Origin: Melampsora larici-populina 98AG31
Lineage: Eukaryota; Basidiomycota; Pucciniomycetes; Pucciniales; Melampsoraceae
Assembly: GCF_000204055.1 (NCBI RefSeq)
Contig: NW_006768852.1
Span: forward strand, 236,379 to 300,378
Reading direction: 5' to 3'
Length of the DNA: 64,000 nucleotides
Shown: positions 21,532 through 34,371 of the stretch, piece after piece
Numbering within the stretch: the first letter of the stretch is position 1
Layout of the letters: each line of letters begins with the position of its first letter
Notes under the pieces: model-generated
Database searches by the model: none
What the model was told of the DNA's origin: nothing
What the model saw: only the letters and a program-made list of their open reading frames with translations
Position numbers and translations under genes: made by a program

Positions 21532-23046
21532 TCATTTGAACGTCCTCAACTCTTAATACTGAAGAAGGTCTTCAAAGCGTATTTTCTTTGCACGTCTTCT
21601 TTACCAGATTAATTAAATACTTCAGAGATTGTTGAATAATATATGTGGCGTGGTGAAACTTTTTTTTAGATGGACAAGCATTATGATGGATTTGAGCATG
21701 CATGATACGGGTTCTTATGGTGTAATTTGTTTCGTAATTATGTTGTTGATTGTTTTTGCAGCGCTTGTTGTTGTATCGGATTTTATGTTTTTAATTTGAG
21801 AAAGAATATTGATTGTTGAGGTTTTTTTGTTTCTATCTATGCAAACAACACCCTAATTGGTTTAGTTCATGAACAAGGCTTGGTCTTGGTTGAATTGCTT
21901 ATGAAGTATATTGGCAAAATGAGCTTTGAAAAGTAAGGTGTGAATCAGGACTGTTCTTACCCGAGGATTATAAAAATATATTTGTATCCAGTTCAGCTCT
22001 TGCAGTAGACTAGGGGGTTCCATTGAAAAAAAAACCTAAAATCTGACTGTGTCCAAATGAAAATGCTGCTTGAATTTTTCAAATTTTCACCACACTCTCA
22101 GAATTACCCCCTGAAAAGCACACATGTGCATGGATTTTTTGAAAGCTGGAATTTACAAGCCTGAGGGCTTGGAGGTAAATGAAATTTAGATCAGGGTTGT
22201 ATTTCTCATGTGAAAATCTGACCATCAATCTTTGAATTTACACCTACTGTGTTTTATTTGGCTTAAAGGATTTCAACGCAGTTGCTTGGGTCTTCACTAT
22301 TTAGAAGCAAGATTGCCTCATTTCTTCTTGCAGATTCACCACCACACGGCCCCAACAGTGGCTCAACTATTGTCATTGAATTACAATGATTGGATAGAGT
22401 ACTTGGAAGCTAGGTGTTTGGAGCTGTTTTGGGGGGCATATGCATGTATAGAACATTCTAGCCTAAGTGGGACCATCCATCCTAATATAGGGTACCTAAA
22501 GTTCAGCAGTCTCAACTCCAAGGAAGGCAAAAAACTATGTCTTATACATACCATCTGGGTGCAGCCAATTATGGCAGTCACAAAATCATATACATTTTAC
22601 AGATATGAGGAATTTTCCCAATCCATGACTTTGCAAGACCACATTGTAGGATGCTATGTTGGATGCTCAATAGATCAATTCAACACCCAAGTTTAAGAAG
22701 TATAAGGTTGAGTGATACTTTATATCACACAAGACTGGTAAAATACTTGTATGTTTAGAGTAAAAATGTACTGATTTTGAGGAGATGTAATGTAGCTTGA
22801 AGTGACTGTTCTCCACAAATGGAAACCAATCTGGGGAGTTGTACAAAGCCATCTCCAAAAAATATTGTACTGGAATGATTTTCAAAAATCTGTGATTCTA
22901 TGGTAACACCTGCATATTCTTTTGTGGCTGTACAATCTACAGACTTGTATCACATCTTTTTAAAAAACTCAATGATTTAGGCACTCAACATCGAGAGAGA
23001 ATCTTTGGAGCATCCACTTCAATCTAACTTTTGAGAATTATACACA
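21532..23046. other. Intergenic, no supportable gene
   Basis: An open frame of 154 codons at 22232-22696 shows no recognisable domain, and its composition looks like the non-coding surroundings. No RNA gene or repeat was seen. Confidence 0.45.
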
Positions 23047-26000
23047 ATGGAGGTCTTCAAGATGAAATCTTTATGTCTTTTGGTCTACATCTTTAGCCTC
23101 ATTCCCTTTGGCACAAGCATCATAAACCCTGATATTGATAAAGGGCTGACCACACTCACAAAGTCTGAAAAGTATGAAGAAAATATATCACAGAAAGATT
23201 TGGAAACCATCATCAAATCCAACAGTCCTGTTAGCTCAGAATCAGAAAAAGAGAATACAAAGTCTTTGGAGAAGCCGTTGGAGGAAGCTGTCTGTGATAT
23301 CAAGAAAGGAGATTCAATTTCAGGTGGACACATCATATCAGCTTATGCACCAGAGTTTAAACCAGTTAGGAAGTCATCCTTCAGCTATATATCCCCAGGC
23401 CCAGGAAAATTGTCTGGTTTTAATCATCAAAGTGGTATGTTATGAAATAAAAATACCTGTTTCCATACATATATATAAAATGACTATCTGCTTTCCTCCT
23501 TGTCCATAAAGATAGCCAGAACCTACAATCATCCTGGGTGCTTCCAGGATGTCATGGGATACCTCAGATTATTGCAGTGGAGTGCCCTAGCACTTCAATT
23601 CCCAGCAATGCACAACTTGTGGAAATGAACCCTCTAATTCTGAATCAAGTTCTTGAACAACATAATGCCAAAACCTTGGGAATGCAAACAAATAGTATAG
23701 CTAAGAATAATGATGAACCCAATGAACTGGACATGTAGGTTTCCTTTTTCTGTGGATCCACTTGGATAATTCTTGTGGAAGTGATAAGAAGCTCAAATGA
23801 AAGGAATGGGTTCTTTTTTGGGCAGGCACCATGACAAAAATATGAGGTCAAGTGAATTAAAAGACAGCACTACTGAGAATAAACAGATCAATAAATCCAC
23901 TTTTGGAAGCTCCCCCAAGATAGGGAACAAAGACAACAAAACACCAATGTGAGTTTCTTTTTGACATTGGGATATGCTCAGGTCCTTGTTATGTTAGTAA
24001 TTTGTTAAATGAGTGGGTTGATTTTTTTGGTGAAGGCATCACAGCGGGGATGTAGGATCCAGTGGTTCAGACTACATACATTCTGGAGGAAAAAATCTGG
24101 ACAATCCAACATTTGAATCCAGCATATTGGAAGATTATGATGAGTGAGTGGCAGTCTTGCACAAGAAGAAACATTTGTAACTCATTGATTGTCACATATA
24201 TCTACAAAATTTGAACACAGGTCTTCTTTCCCACCTTTGCCTATAAATCCTGGGCTACCAACTCAGGCACAAAAGGATGAATCAACAGCAATAAATGAAG
24301 GAGCAAAAAGCACAGATATCTCTGGACAGACTGACCACAAAGATACAAGGTATGTTTTCCAAAAACAAATCACAATTTTTCCATTAATCATAAGAACTGA
24401 TCTGAAAAATGTGTCTTCAGTAAAAAAGATGCTGAATCAGTGAAAAGAAGTGGGAAAAACTCAAAGACTGATGCTGATACTTCAGAAGAGCAAAAATCAT
24501 GGAAGAAAGTATTGTAAGTGACTTTTCTTGTTTAGATCCAATGGAGACAGTCAAGAAGACCATACCTCTTTTGCTATGTTTTGTTAGGCAACAGGCAACC
24601 CTTCAGCAGCCTCAGAATCACAAGGGTAAAAACGTTCAAAAAATGAAGGGGTCTGACTCAGGTTTTTCAAGTAAATCAATTTGGCCAATGAGTGTGGTGA
24701 ATTCAAACAAAAATGCAAAGGGTTTGGATGGTGGTCTACAAATGCCAATGAAGTACTCTCATGCAGGGAACCCTTTGAGCCAAGAATGGCCAAGTAAAGA
24801 TCATGTCAGTCACCTCTTTTATGACAAGACCAATGTTGTGAAAGAAAAGGAAAAGGACACACTTTATCTTGATTTCAAAAACTTTGGAAGGTCAGCAAGA
24901 TCATCTTTGTAAGTTTCATACATTGCACAAAATGAATCCATTTTGATCATCCTACTTATGCTCAAGTTTGTCCTCTTTTACCTATATATCCAGGGATGCA
25001 GGTGCGCAGAGTAAGAATTCCAAGATTCCCTCAGAAAAAAAGCTACCAGATTTGGGAAATATTGGAATTTCTAGACCAAAAGATGTGAATCAGCAAGCTG
25101 AAACAGATCAGACCATAGGTTCAGATTTTCAAGAGAAAACCAACAAAGGAAAGCTGTTATCTTCAGGGAATGAATGGATCACTCCTAAAAAGACCATCAA
25201 GCACACTAAGGTATCAAATGTAGAATTTTCTCCAAGTTCCATTGAGGTTGGAGGGCCTGGTATTCATCCCAAATTTTCAGAGACCCCTCAGACACCCATT
25301 GAGATGATCCAAGGACTAAAAACTGTTGCAAGACATTCAAAAAACAAGAAGAAATCAAAAGGAAAAGGCAAACCAAAAGGAAAAGCTGTTCCTGTTGATG
25401 ATGATGACTGGGATATTGAGACATTAGACTCAAGATCAGGAAATCCTGCTGAAGAAAAAGACACAGAACATGAGAGTTTTATTAAATATGTTCAAGATGA
25501 GCTTCAAAATTATTTTGTTCCAATCAATGATTTGGAAGATGCAAAACCTTCTTGGGGTACAATAGATCAACCTACCATAAGAATTATATTAGAAGACTTT
25601 CTCAGCATAAATAATCATACACCTCTCCTGAAACTTGAATTGAAATCCCAGAGCTTTGATATACTCTATGATTGTGAGAAGAGGGTTCCCAGTCTATATA
25701 ACAAAGATTACTGGACCTTTGAAATTTATGGTATATTGAAACACTTGGATGGTGTCAGTGATGAGGAATTGATGAGGCGCAGAGGTGCATTCTTTGTGCA
25801 ATATTTCAAGAGAAGGGAAAGCAAAATTTTGGATGAACAGGAGCACTCCTTAAGTGTGAAATTAAGGAACTTGGCCAATCTTTTGAAATGCAGAAACCCA
25901 TTTGAAGTCTTTGTTAACGAAACTGAGGACGAGATCGACACTTTATTGGAGGTTGTAGATTCTATGGATCATTCTGAATATGAGAGACTGAAAGAGCTCT

Positions 26001-26725
26001 GCCTTGACGTTTCTTTCTACCAGCGTTTCTTCATGGTCGACATACGACAAGTCGAGTTGAGGAATTCATGTTCTGAGGGGTTCTTTGGAGAGGAATTTCT
26101 ACAAAATGTGTTGAAGCAAGGCCTCAAAATCGACTCTATTCGACTGCTTGAGGTTTCTTTGGAACTATCAACACCAATCGTGTCTTGGAAAGAGCTTAGT
26201 GCAGATGCTATACAAACAAAATACACACAGGTACTAAGTGCCTTGGCAGATGCACCTTGCGCAAGACCAGAAATCACCAAATCATATTGTTTATCTGAGG
26301 CTGATTTATATTCTCGAAACCGTCATTGGGTAGGGTCTCAAACTCAGAACCTTTTAATAAGCGATTCTCACCTTTGGGACCATGTAATCAAACGCATCAA
26401 GTTATTACTCTCAGCTCTGAAAGGTAAAGAAGCTCGAACTTTACGTGAAATTGCAGGTGAAGAACATACAGTTGATAGCGCACATAAAAATGAACTCATA
26501 TTTTATGACGAAGCATTTGCCGCATTTTTCATAGGCTTGTCATTATCTGATGTGGCATGGATCAAGTATTATCAGCGGACCTTAAAAAGTTCTCCCTCTT
26601 TTAAAGGACGTAACCACAAGAATGGTGTTTATTGGCCAAAGACAGCTGCGAAGGCTGTTGTCGAGTTTGAAGCCTTCAAATGTTACTATCAGCTTCTAGG
26701 AAAGATGTTACTGTTGGAGAAATGA
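23047..26725 (+). CDS. Secreted protein A, unrecognised family (1038 aa), paralogue of protein B
   Basis: Deduced exons: 23047-23434, 23512-23734, 23826-23948, 24036-24143, 24221-24349, 24421-24513, 24588-24908, 24994-26725; they sum to 1039 codons. Residues 1-24 are a signal peptide (hydrophobic LCLLVYIFSLIPF, likely cut after GTS). A conserved SAYAPEF motif lies near residue 99. Residues about 130-570 are polar and probably disordered. A Lys-rich tract (KNKKKSKGKGKPKG, about 577) is followed by DDDDWDIE. The C-terminal about 420 residues are predicted helical and shared with protein B (NHTPLL, FFGEEFL, WKELS, LLSALKG). I recognise no known domain. Intron 1 is phase 1 and introns 2-7 are all phase 2, so exons 3-7 are symmetric cassettes. 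Secretion plus apparent lineage restriction makes it a candidate effector, but that is inference; the Lys-rich tract could equally be a nuclear signal or nucleic-acid contact. Confidence 0.82.
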
Positions 26726-27745
26726 ACCAGATCAACCTTGTTTGTGAAATCCATCACAAATCACAATCATCCAATTTGTCTTTTTCTGCTTCTGCAAGCC
26801 AGAACATCGCATTTTTATTGTCTCTTTCTCTTGTTAAAAGGCGTGGTAAATTTCTCTCAAGAATTTTATCAACTAAATCTTCTAGTTACTTCAGTCCATG
26901 AGTACATATCATGGTCATATATATATATCAGGTCTCAGTTGATGCATTTCTGTTTGTGTTTACTGACACAGAATCTACTTTTGATTTCCATTGATTTTAG
27001 TACCTTGCTTTCTCTTAATGGTGTTTGGAATAGTTTGAGTTAAATTGGGAGGCTTGTAATCCTATCAAACTCTCTTGCCCAATCATACAATGAGTATGTT
27101 GCATACAATACAAAAAAATGGTACCGCATTTTTTGTGCAGCAAATTCCTATCGTCAATCCAGCCATAGACACGGTCCGGGATTCAATGAGACACTTATAA
27201 CCCATAAACTACCCTCACTTAACCTGGGTCTCACAGTGCAAGCCGTCATGATTGCCGCGAGTCTGTTACTTCTTTGGGGATCCTAACCTCGAGAAGCCCA
27301 TATAGACGCGAGTCCACTGTCTCCCTGTCGTCCCCTAAGCTGTTTTAGAGATCTTGATGATCAATGATACGTGAACAACCCCTATGTGGTTGACATTTGC
27401 CCGCTGGCCAACTATTGCATACACTGCCAAATGCTGAGATCTGTTCCAGTACTGCTCCACGCGCTCATTTCTCTATAGTGACTCACCGAGAAATAGAATG
27501 TGATGTTGATCAACAACACAGCCAGTAGATGCTGAAACCAGTGGATATTGCAATTGCATGGTAGAGTCTCTCATCTGATGACGCTTTCTTCAATTGGACA
27601 GGTAAAACTTGATCTCAATCCATGCTCTCGACGACGACACAACACCGTCAATCCAAGATTCATTCCACAAGTCAATGTCATTATTTTGGACCGACAAAAT
27701 GTGACAACATCGTACCCATCAGATTTTTCATATGGTATGTCTTAC
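26726..27745. other. Intergenic, nothing recognised
   Basis: Downstream flank of protein A. Short open frames lack any domain. No terminator-like or RNA structure could be assigned. Confidence 0.4.
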
Positions 27746-27748
27746 TAA

Positions 27749-28422
27749 GAGCATCCACTATGTTGAGGGTGTTTTATCGTAAATTTTGCGGTCCTGATTG
27801 CAAAATTTAATCATGCGTGTTGTAGCTAAGTTGTTAACCGCATGAAATCCACTATGGGATGATGTAACATAGGATTTAACTACGATAATCTGTTCTTAGA
27901 ACACTATACACGCTATGGCAAAGTCGAGACTCGAATTAAAGTATCTTACCACACCTCACCCAGCCTATGCTGATGACTACCTTGGTGACCAGAAAGAACC
28001 AAATTGATGCCTTCAGGTTTTGACAATCAGCAAAGAGCTTTCTCACCTCTTGTTTGATCTTGGTGACATCGATCGCGCGAGATGACTTCTTTTGAACAAA
28101 GATGCTTTTTTTAGCAAATCCGGAGTAAACAGCTACTATCAACAAGCTGAGGGTTCGAGGGAAGAGGGAAGGTTTTGAGTGAAGGTGGTGAGTGCAGAGC
28201 TGGATGGGAGATAGATCATTGGATGGCTGTTGACCGTTTGGATGCGCCAAAAGTTTACGATAAATCAAGTCGTAGGCTTTCGTAGATTTGAACAAGCGGA
28301 CTGCAAGACTTGACGCGGTCGTACGGACCGCATGTCTAAAACAGGTCCATAGTGGACCTGTCTGGATTTTAGCGTTACGGTAACGCTAAATCGCGTCGTT
28401 AACGCACCCATAGTGGATGCTC
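27749..28422. mobile_element. PIF/Harbinger-like MITE, 674 bp, TAA target duplication
   Basis: Terminal repeats GAGCATCCACTATG (27749-27762) and CATAGTGGATGCTC (28409-28422) are exact complements, flanked by TAA at 27746-27748 and 28423-28425. TWA-type 3-bp duplications are typical of PIF/Harbinger. Extra CCACTATG/CATAGTGG copies occur inside near each end. The terminal GAGCATCC is shared with the element at 15546-17930. An open frame of 119 codons (27936-28295, minus) inside has no recognised domain. Confidence 0.85.
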
Positions 28423-28425
28423 TAA

Positions 28426-29087
28426 GTGCTCAGTTGCCGCCATGTGATACAAGTCTGTTCTCTCTTGATCACAGAGAAGTATGATACAACAGTTTGCATT
28501 CTTTCCGATGCGATATGTGGACGGTAATTAGGGATTGGGACTCGATCGGCAGCTGTATCTGCATCTGAAGTCGTCATGATCTACATTATAGATGTTTTGG
28601 ATTATCTAAATGAGCCAAGAAATAAAGATTGGTCATAAGCAATTTTGCACCATGACCCAAGTTCGAAACAAATATCTTTATGGAATCGGCTGTGATTGAG
28701 TAAGATGCGTAAACGGAGTGAGAGGTCAGTAAGGATGAGGAAGTGGCGGTGTTGGTTGTTCTTGTGAAATGGAGATGAACATTTAGATTTCTTGCCTCCC
28801 GTGAAAGTACCACTTGACATGTTTAATCAATTGATTTTGACACTAATTTTGGATCACAGATTTGGATTTCAGCCCCTTCAATTCGGAACTTAAAAATCTT
28901 TTGTAAAAGGCTTTGGATCATGAGATTGGTCTCTGTTTTCTGTTCAGACTCAAATGGTTTTCAAAACATTTTAACCCTTCCTGACCCTTCACTTTGATTT
29001 GAATCGTCACAATTTCTTATCTTCATAAATATACATATATCCCAGGACCCGTTGAGGCTGAGCAAACACTAACTACATATTAACCTG
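28426..29087. other. Intergenic, nothing firmly recognised
   Basis: Two overlapping minus-strand open frames of about 75 codons (28586-28820) show no domain. The 5' flank of the hydrolase gene lies here; no clear promoter element was identified. Confidence 0.4.
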
Positions 29088-31270
29088 ATGATATCTGTCT
29101 TCCGACTACCTGATTGGGTCTACCATCTCCTCACTACTTCAGTGTGGTTTATCGTTCCCTGGTCTTGGTTCTATTGCATTTATTATTTACTTTTCAATAA
29201 ACTCTTTGATACTTTACCAATCATACCTTTTTACTTGAAACCACATCCAATCTTATTTTCTTATGCTTTACTTGAACTTAGCTTTTCCATTTATTACTTT
29301 TATCAATCTGAATTGGCTCAACGTCGACTTCAAGCTTTCAGTCATCCTCCGCATCTCTTAAACACTTGTTTAGAACGTGTTAGTAAATCTGGACTCAATC
29401 GCTCTACGCCCGATGAGTCATTAAAAGCTGTAGATTGGGCTTTATCAAAATTTCAAGATTTCAATCTCTCATTTCCATCCTCATTGACCCCTTCATCATC
29501 GAGCCCATCAAGCTCTGATCAAAGTTCATCCTCATTCTCAGTACATTCTATCGATAATCAAAATCTTCCTTATAAATCGGATGTACTACTGGAGGAACCT
29601 TTATCATTTGAGGATCCAAGAGCAGTAGATTTGAGAGCTCATCAAGTGATTTGGTTCGGTAATTGTGAATGGGATGAGATTTGGCATGATAATATGTTAG
29701 AATGGTTAGCTTGGACGGTTTCTGGAATGCATCTGCATGAGTTAGATACCACCACAGAAGGTCAAACTATTTTAAAAGCACTTCAACCTACTCTGAAAGT
29801 CTTCGAAAACCGAGCTGGATCAAGATTTCCTTTGGGTTATAATCCTCAACTTCGAAACAAAGTCATGAGACTTACTTTAGATCCGATCAAAGTTACTGCT
29901 CATCCACTTGCTCTTTACGCTTTTACAAATATCACGAGCTGGTCTGTTAAACAGCTGATGATCTCGCGAGGCTTCGTCGAAGCTCAATGTGTTAATCGAT
30001 CCAACGGTTTACTATATCTAATTCGAAAACCACCAGGCTGGGACGAGTTGCCGGTTGAAACCCGAACTCTTCCTTTTGTCTTCATTCACGGTTTGGGTAT
30101 AGGTCAGTTGTTAGCTCTTACCATCCGTTTTTGACTTCGATGTGATAGATGTGATTATATACTGACCTATTATGCATGTACCTAGGTCTCGTTCAATATA
30201 CCCGTTTTCTTAACTATCTCTCCAATTCCACTTGGGCTCGATCACGGCCTATCATGATCCTACTACAACCTTCAATCTCGTGAGTTCCCGAGGCTACTTC
30301 CGCTTGTCTACCAGACTCGCTATGATCATCTTATGTAGACTTTTAACATTCTTGTTTCCTTGTTTGTTAGCCTTAGTTTCTTTGATTCGCGACATCTACA
30401 ATCACCATCTAAACCAGAGATGATGTTAGATATGACAGAAGCTCTTCGTCAACAAAATTTTGATCAAACTGGTTTCGAGTTACTTGGTCATTCTAATGGA
30501 ACAATGATAGCTGCTTGGTTAATTAATTCTATGCCTAATCTGATCAAGCGCGTTTGTTTAATCGACCCGGTTTGTTTTTGTAAGTTTGATGATCGCTTTC
30601 AGTGAAGCGTCACTGATGAAGAGACTCGACTGATGAGGAGGTGCTTTGGATTTTCTTGACTTCCTATACGTTTTTTGCAATTTTTCAAGGTCTCTGGTAC
30701 GCAAACATCAACTATCATGTCACATGTGATGTTAAATGACAGACCAATATTGATATCTTGACTTGAACTTTCCCATGTTTCTCAAAACTCAATCATCAAT
30801 TCAATCTCACAAGGGAGGGAAACGTCTGTCACAAGTATGTTAAATTTCTCAAATTGAATGACATCTAGTCGGCTAATTCACTGACAATTTTTTGTATCTA
30901 TTTTAGCTTCCTTTACGCTGAGCCAAGACCAGGATTCGAAAGATTATTGAGATACTTTGTGGCAACAGAATTAGGAATAGCCAAATACCTACATCGACAC
31001 TTTGATTGGGCAGCCAACATCTTATGGGTAGATGAAATACCCAATTTTCAAGATCCAAAGAAATGTAAAGTGTTTCTAGCAGGTAAAGATGTGATCTTAA
31101 ACCCAATGAGGATTAGAAGATATCTAACTGAAAGTGGAATGGCTGAGAATCAATACGTAAATGATACTAAAGGTGGATTGACAGTTGTTTGGGACGATGC
31201 TCATGGACAAATTATGGTAGAGGATGGTCCTGCTTTTAAAGAACTGATTAATTGGTTAGAAAGTGACTAA
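29088..31270 (+). CDS. Membrane-anchored alpha/beta hydrolase (569 aa) with microexons
   Basis: Deduced exons: 29088-30102, 30186-30279, 30371-30579, 30690-30696 (7 nt), 30814-30834 (21 nt), 30907-31270; they sum to 570 codons. The N-terminus has two or three hydrophobic segments (WFIVPWSWFYCIYYLLF; LFSYALLELSFSIYYFY), indicating a membrane anchor. The hydrolase fold follows: FVFIHGLGIG (oxyanion region), the nucleophile elbow GHSNG (about 30490), VCLIDPVCF, then FLAGKDVILN with the acid Asp and DDAHGQ with the catalytic His, giving a complete Ser-Asp-His triad. Substrate is unknown; a lipid or ester is likely for a membrane hydrolase. The 7-nt exon GTCTCTG is required to keep phase and supplies the Cys-Leu-Trp that leads into EGNVCHNFLY. 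An alternative acceptor six bases downstream (30377) for exon 3 would remove two residues. Confidence 0.85.
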
Positions 31271-33040
31271 AGAATCAGACATTATCTTCATTTTCAAGTC
31301 TTTTGTATATCTCACTATTTCATATCATCTGTCTTTCAGCACTAAAGATTGGGTCAGATGTAGAATCAGGGTTTCAATGCACCTAGTTAAAACAACAGAA
31401 CACTTAGGCACTAGATGGTCTAGAGGATCATATTAACTTATCTTAGCATGATTTGACTGACTGTAATATTCCATTCACTGATCTGTACATTTATTTCTAT
31501 GATATCCTTTGTAACAAGACTTTCTATTCAAATCACAGAAAGACTCTCGATCAAGTATAGCTTACCTGACCCATGTACAGAGTTTCAAAACTTTTTCACT
31601 GTATCACAAGAGGGAAAAGTTTTATCTTTGTGAGACAATTCTTCTGGGATCCCACCTATTTAATGTTGACATTTGACTTTATAGAATGAGGGTATGAATC
31701 TCTTTATTCTTAATTGGATTTGTTTGATATTGAGACTTCAGAAACTTGTAAAGAAAGATGATCATATAAAATTACCACCTGAATCAATTTGAGCATTATC
31801 TTCTCTATTGAATGAGAAACAGACTTGATGATTTTTGATTATCATCAAATTATAAACATACTTCAAAAAATCGATCTAAGTATATACATAGGCTTTTTCA
31901 AGTTATACAGCTTTATCTCATGATTTAAATTTGTGCCATTCTATTCACCATGTATGACTGAGGGTATCTCAAATTTCAATGGTGTGAGCACACCAGACTC
32001 TTTTTCTGACACCCCAAGTGTTTTACATGAGTTGTTGGAACCAAGCCCCACCTCATTTGGGCAGTTGCACTCATGGGTTGGGGTGAATTTCTTGTCCTCA
32101 ATCAATATTTTCCAAGAAGTGTTTGATATCTGTTAGATATCTAGTCGAGGGTTCACACCAAAGTGACACTCCCATACAAACACAATGATTACATGTTGGA
32201 TATTGAGCAAAAAGAAAATGAGTTCAAATTTCAGTTTTTGATTGAATATGATACAGCAAGGACTATATTTTGTGGGTTTCCAGAGGTAAATTTGGAAATT
32301 TAATCTTCTTCAAGGTATAGTAAAAAACTTGATTAATTTTTCTCAGTGTCAAACATAGAATTGAATGGTATTACACTTTTGCAAAACACTTTGGACAGCT
32401 TGAAATCTGAAAGTATCATCAGTGAGAGTCATAGAATTTCATGGAAACAGCCTTCCTTATCTCAGTCATACTTTCAAAACCATATACTTTTTGAAGAGAG
32501 CAGTATGGTATTCCCTTTAGTATTGAGATCAAAGGTTGAATACTATTACAGAATGCTAAAAGTTTGTCAAATTTTCCAAAGTACCCAGGAATGATTTTAC
32601 AACATTGTGACCTCACTGAAATGAGTATCATAGTCCCAAAAACACTTTTTGAAACTTTAAGAATAAAACTTACAAATCCATCTTCTCTCATTTGTGTCTT
32701 TAACAAGTTAAACGGAATTTAATATGTTTATAAAAGATGATGATTTCCTTCAAGAATTTAAATTTTTAATGAAATGATTTTCAAAGAAACTATTGTACAT
32801 TTTGTGTTTGTTCATCAAAAAGAAAAAAAGAATGAAAACAGAAGAAAGAAAACTTGAATGAAATGTGTAAAAACTTTTCAAAGTTGTAAGAAAAAAAAAA
32901 TTAAAATCAATTCAAATGAAATGAAAGAAAAAAGAATTTTTGAAGAAGATCATGATCAATTTCAGAAATCTCAAAAAGTAAATTTGGAAAACCAACAAAG
33001 GTTTGATTATTATGTAAAGAAAAAAAGAGAAAAACATTCA
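31271..33040. other. Intergenic, nothing recognised
   Basis: AT-rich spacer with poly-A/poly-G-poor tracts near 32815-33040. Short open frames at 31933, 32346 and 32858 have no domain or splice context that I can support. Confidence 0.4.
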
Positions 33041-33098
33041 TCGTGTAGGCGGCGGCCTTGTGAAATAGATCATTAGGCTGCTACAAGTGTGGATCCAT

Positions 33099-34371
33099 TC
33101 AGCTGCTAGCTCCCGAAGATACTGTGGTGGCATTTGAAGCGTCAGACGCTTTACTGTCGGCGGAGGAAGTGGCGTTTGCCGCACTGGCATCTGCTGTGCT
33201 GGACGTGGCATTCGCAGCGTCGGGCGCTTTGCTGTCGGTGGAGGAAGTCGCATTTGCAGCGTCGGGCGCTTTACTATCGGTGGAGGAAGTCGCATTTGCC
33301 GCACTAGCATCTCCTGTGCTGGAGGTGGCATTCGCAGCGTCGGGCGCTTTACTATCGGCGGAGGAAGTGGCATTTGCCGCACTGGCATCCCCTGTGCTGG
33401 AGGTGGCATTTGCAGCGTCAGGCGCTTTGCTGTCGGTGGAGGCAGTGGCATTTGCCGCACTACTACTAGCATCTGCTGTGCTGGAGGTGGCATTTGCAGT
33501 TGCGGCCGGAGTAGCCGTGACATTAGTCGGAGGAGCTGTGGCATTGGAGCTTGAGGCTGGAGGGGTAGTGGAAGACGCATTTCCTGCAACGGTCGTAGCT
33601 TTCGATGTGACGTCTTTCGTAGCAGAAGCTAAAGAACTGAAAATCTTTCCAAACGTATCTGTTATTCCATCAAACTAAAAAAAAAAAATTTTGTAAGGAA
33701 AAGATTTGGTGACGGGATGATTTGTTTTGGGGGCTAGAGAAGTTCTGTGGACGGTTCTGGTACATACCAGTTTGTTTAAATCAAATTTACCATCTCCAAA
33801 TCCACTTTTACTTCCACCAATGAGCAATAATAAGTCTCGAGTATGAAGTGAAGATGTACTATCATGAGTGGATTATTGAGGTTAGATGGAGATTAAGTTA
33901 TCAGTTGAAGATCTAAATGATACCGTCCTTTGATGGATGAGAAATGATTTATAGAAGTACAGTCTAGACTTACGATCGGATTTGGATGGAAGATTGAGCG
34001 CTAAGACTATTATTGAGAAGGTGAAATAAGACACGATTGTATAAGCAAAAGAAAATCACTCTTGTGGGATTTGCAGAAAGTCTCAAGCAGTGAACTCACT
34101 GCCTTGAACCGTCAACTCTACGTGGCCAATTGTGACGAGCTTGGTGTTGTGGATGGCTGCTGTAGAGAGAAACCGACCCAATGTACTCGGTGAGCTCAGA
34201 GGCAAAAGTCGCGTATTAAAATAGGGATGATGATGTGAAATTGATCACGTACTTTGCAACGTTGCCGAAAGGTACAGTACTGCGCTTGACACCTTGATGA
34301 GTTTCACTTCTTGAGCTAAAAACTAGGATCAAGCTGGCAAGAAGGAAAATGAGGGATTGAAATGATCTCAT
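33099..34371 (-). CDS. Secreted Ala/Ser/Thr-rich protein with sequon-bearing tandem repeats (about 271 aa)
   Basis: Minus-strand exons: 34371-34293, 34159-34100, 34006-33974, 33835-33768, 33674-33099; they sum to 272 codons. The first exon encodes a signal peptide (MRSFQSLIFLLASLILVFSS). Short exons then give KLVTIGHVELTVQG, ILALNLPSKSD and LLLLIGGSKSGFGDGKFDL. The last exon carries a tandem module of about 26 residues built from AANATSS, DSKAPDAANAT and similar units, with roughly a dozen N-x-S/T sequons, ending SGASS. The composition suggests a heavily glycosylated cell-surface or secreted protein. The coding frame has no internal ATG in the repeat exon, so the two long open frames overlapping it (33124-33678 plus, 33038-33589 minus) are shadows. 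The end of exon 1 is uncertain: a donor at 34281/34280 also keeps phase and would add GVKR, a possible Kex2 site. Confidence 0.7.

Noticed and set aside
22232..22696. 154-codon plus-strand open frame
   Set aside because: No recognisable domain and composition like surrounding non-coding sequence.
28426..28600. Possible gene disrupted by the Harbinger-like MITE (minus frame reading KREQTCITWRQLST up to the insertion)
   Set aside because: The frame across the empty site meets stops at once and no homology is recognised on the other side.
33124..33678. 184-codon plus-strand and 183-codon minus-strand open frames rich in Ala/Val/Glu or Pro/Gln/Met
   Set aside because: Both are alternative-frame shadows of the tandem repeat exon of the secreted minus-strand gene, which alone has a signal peptide exon and matching splice phases.
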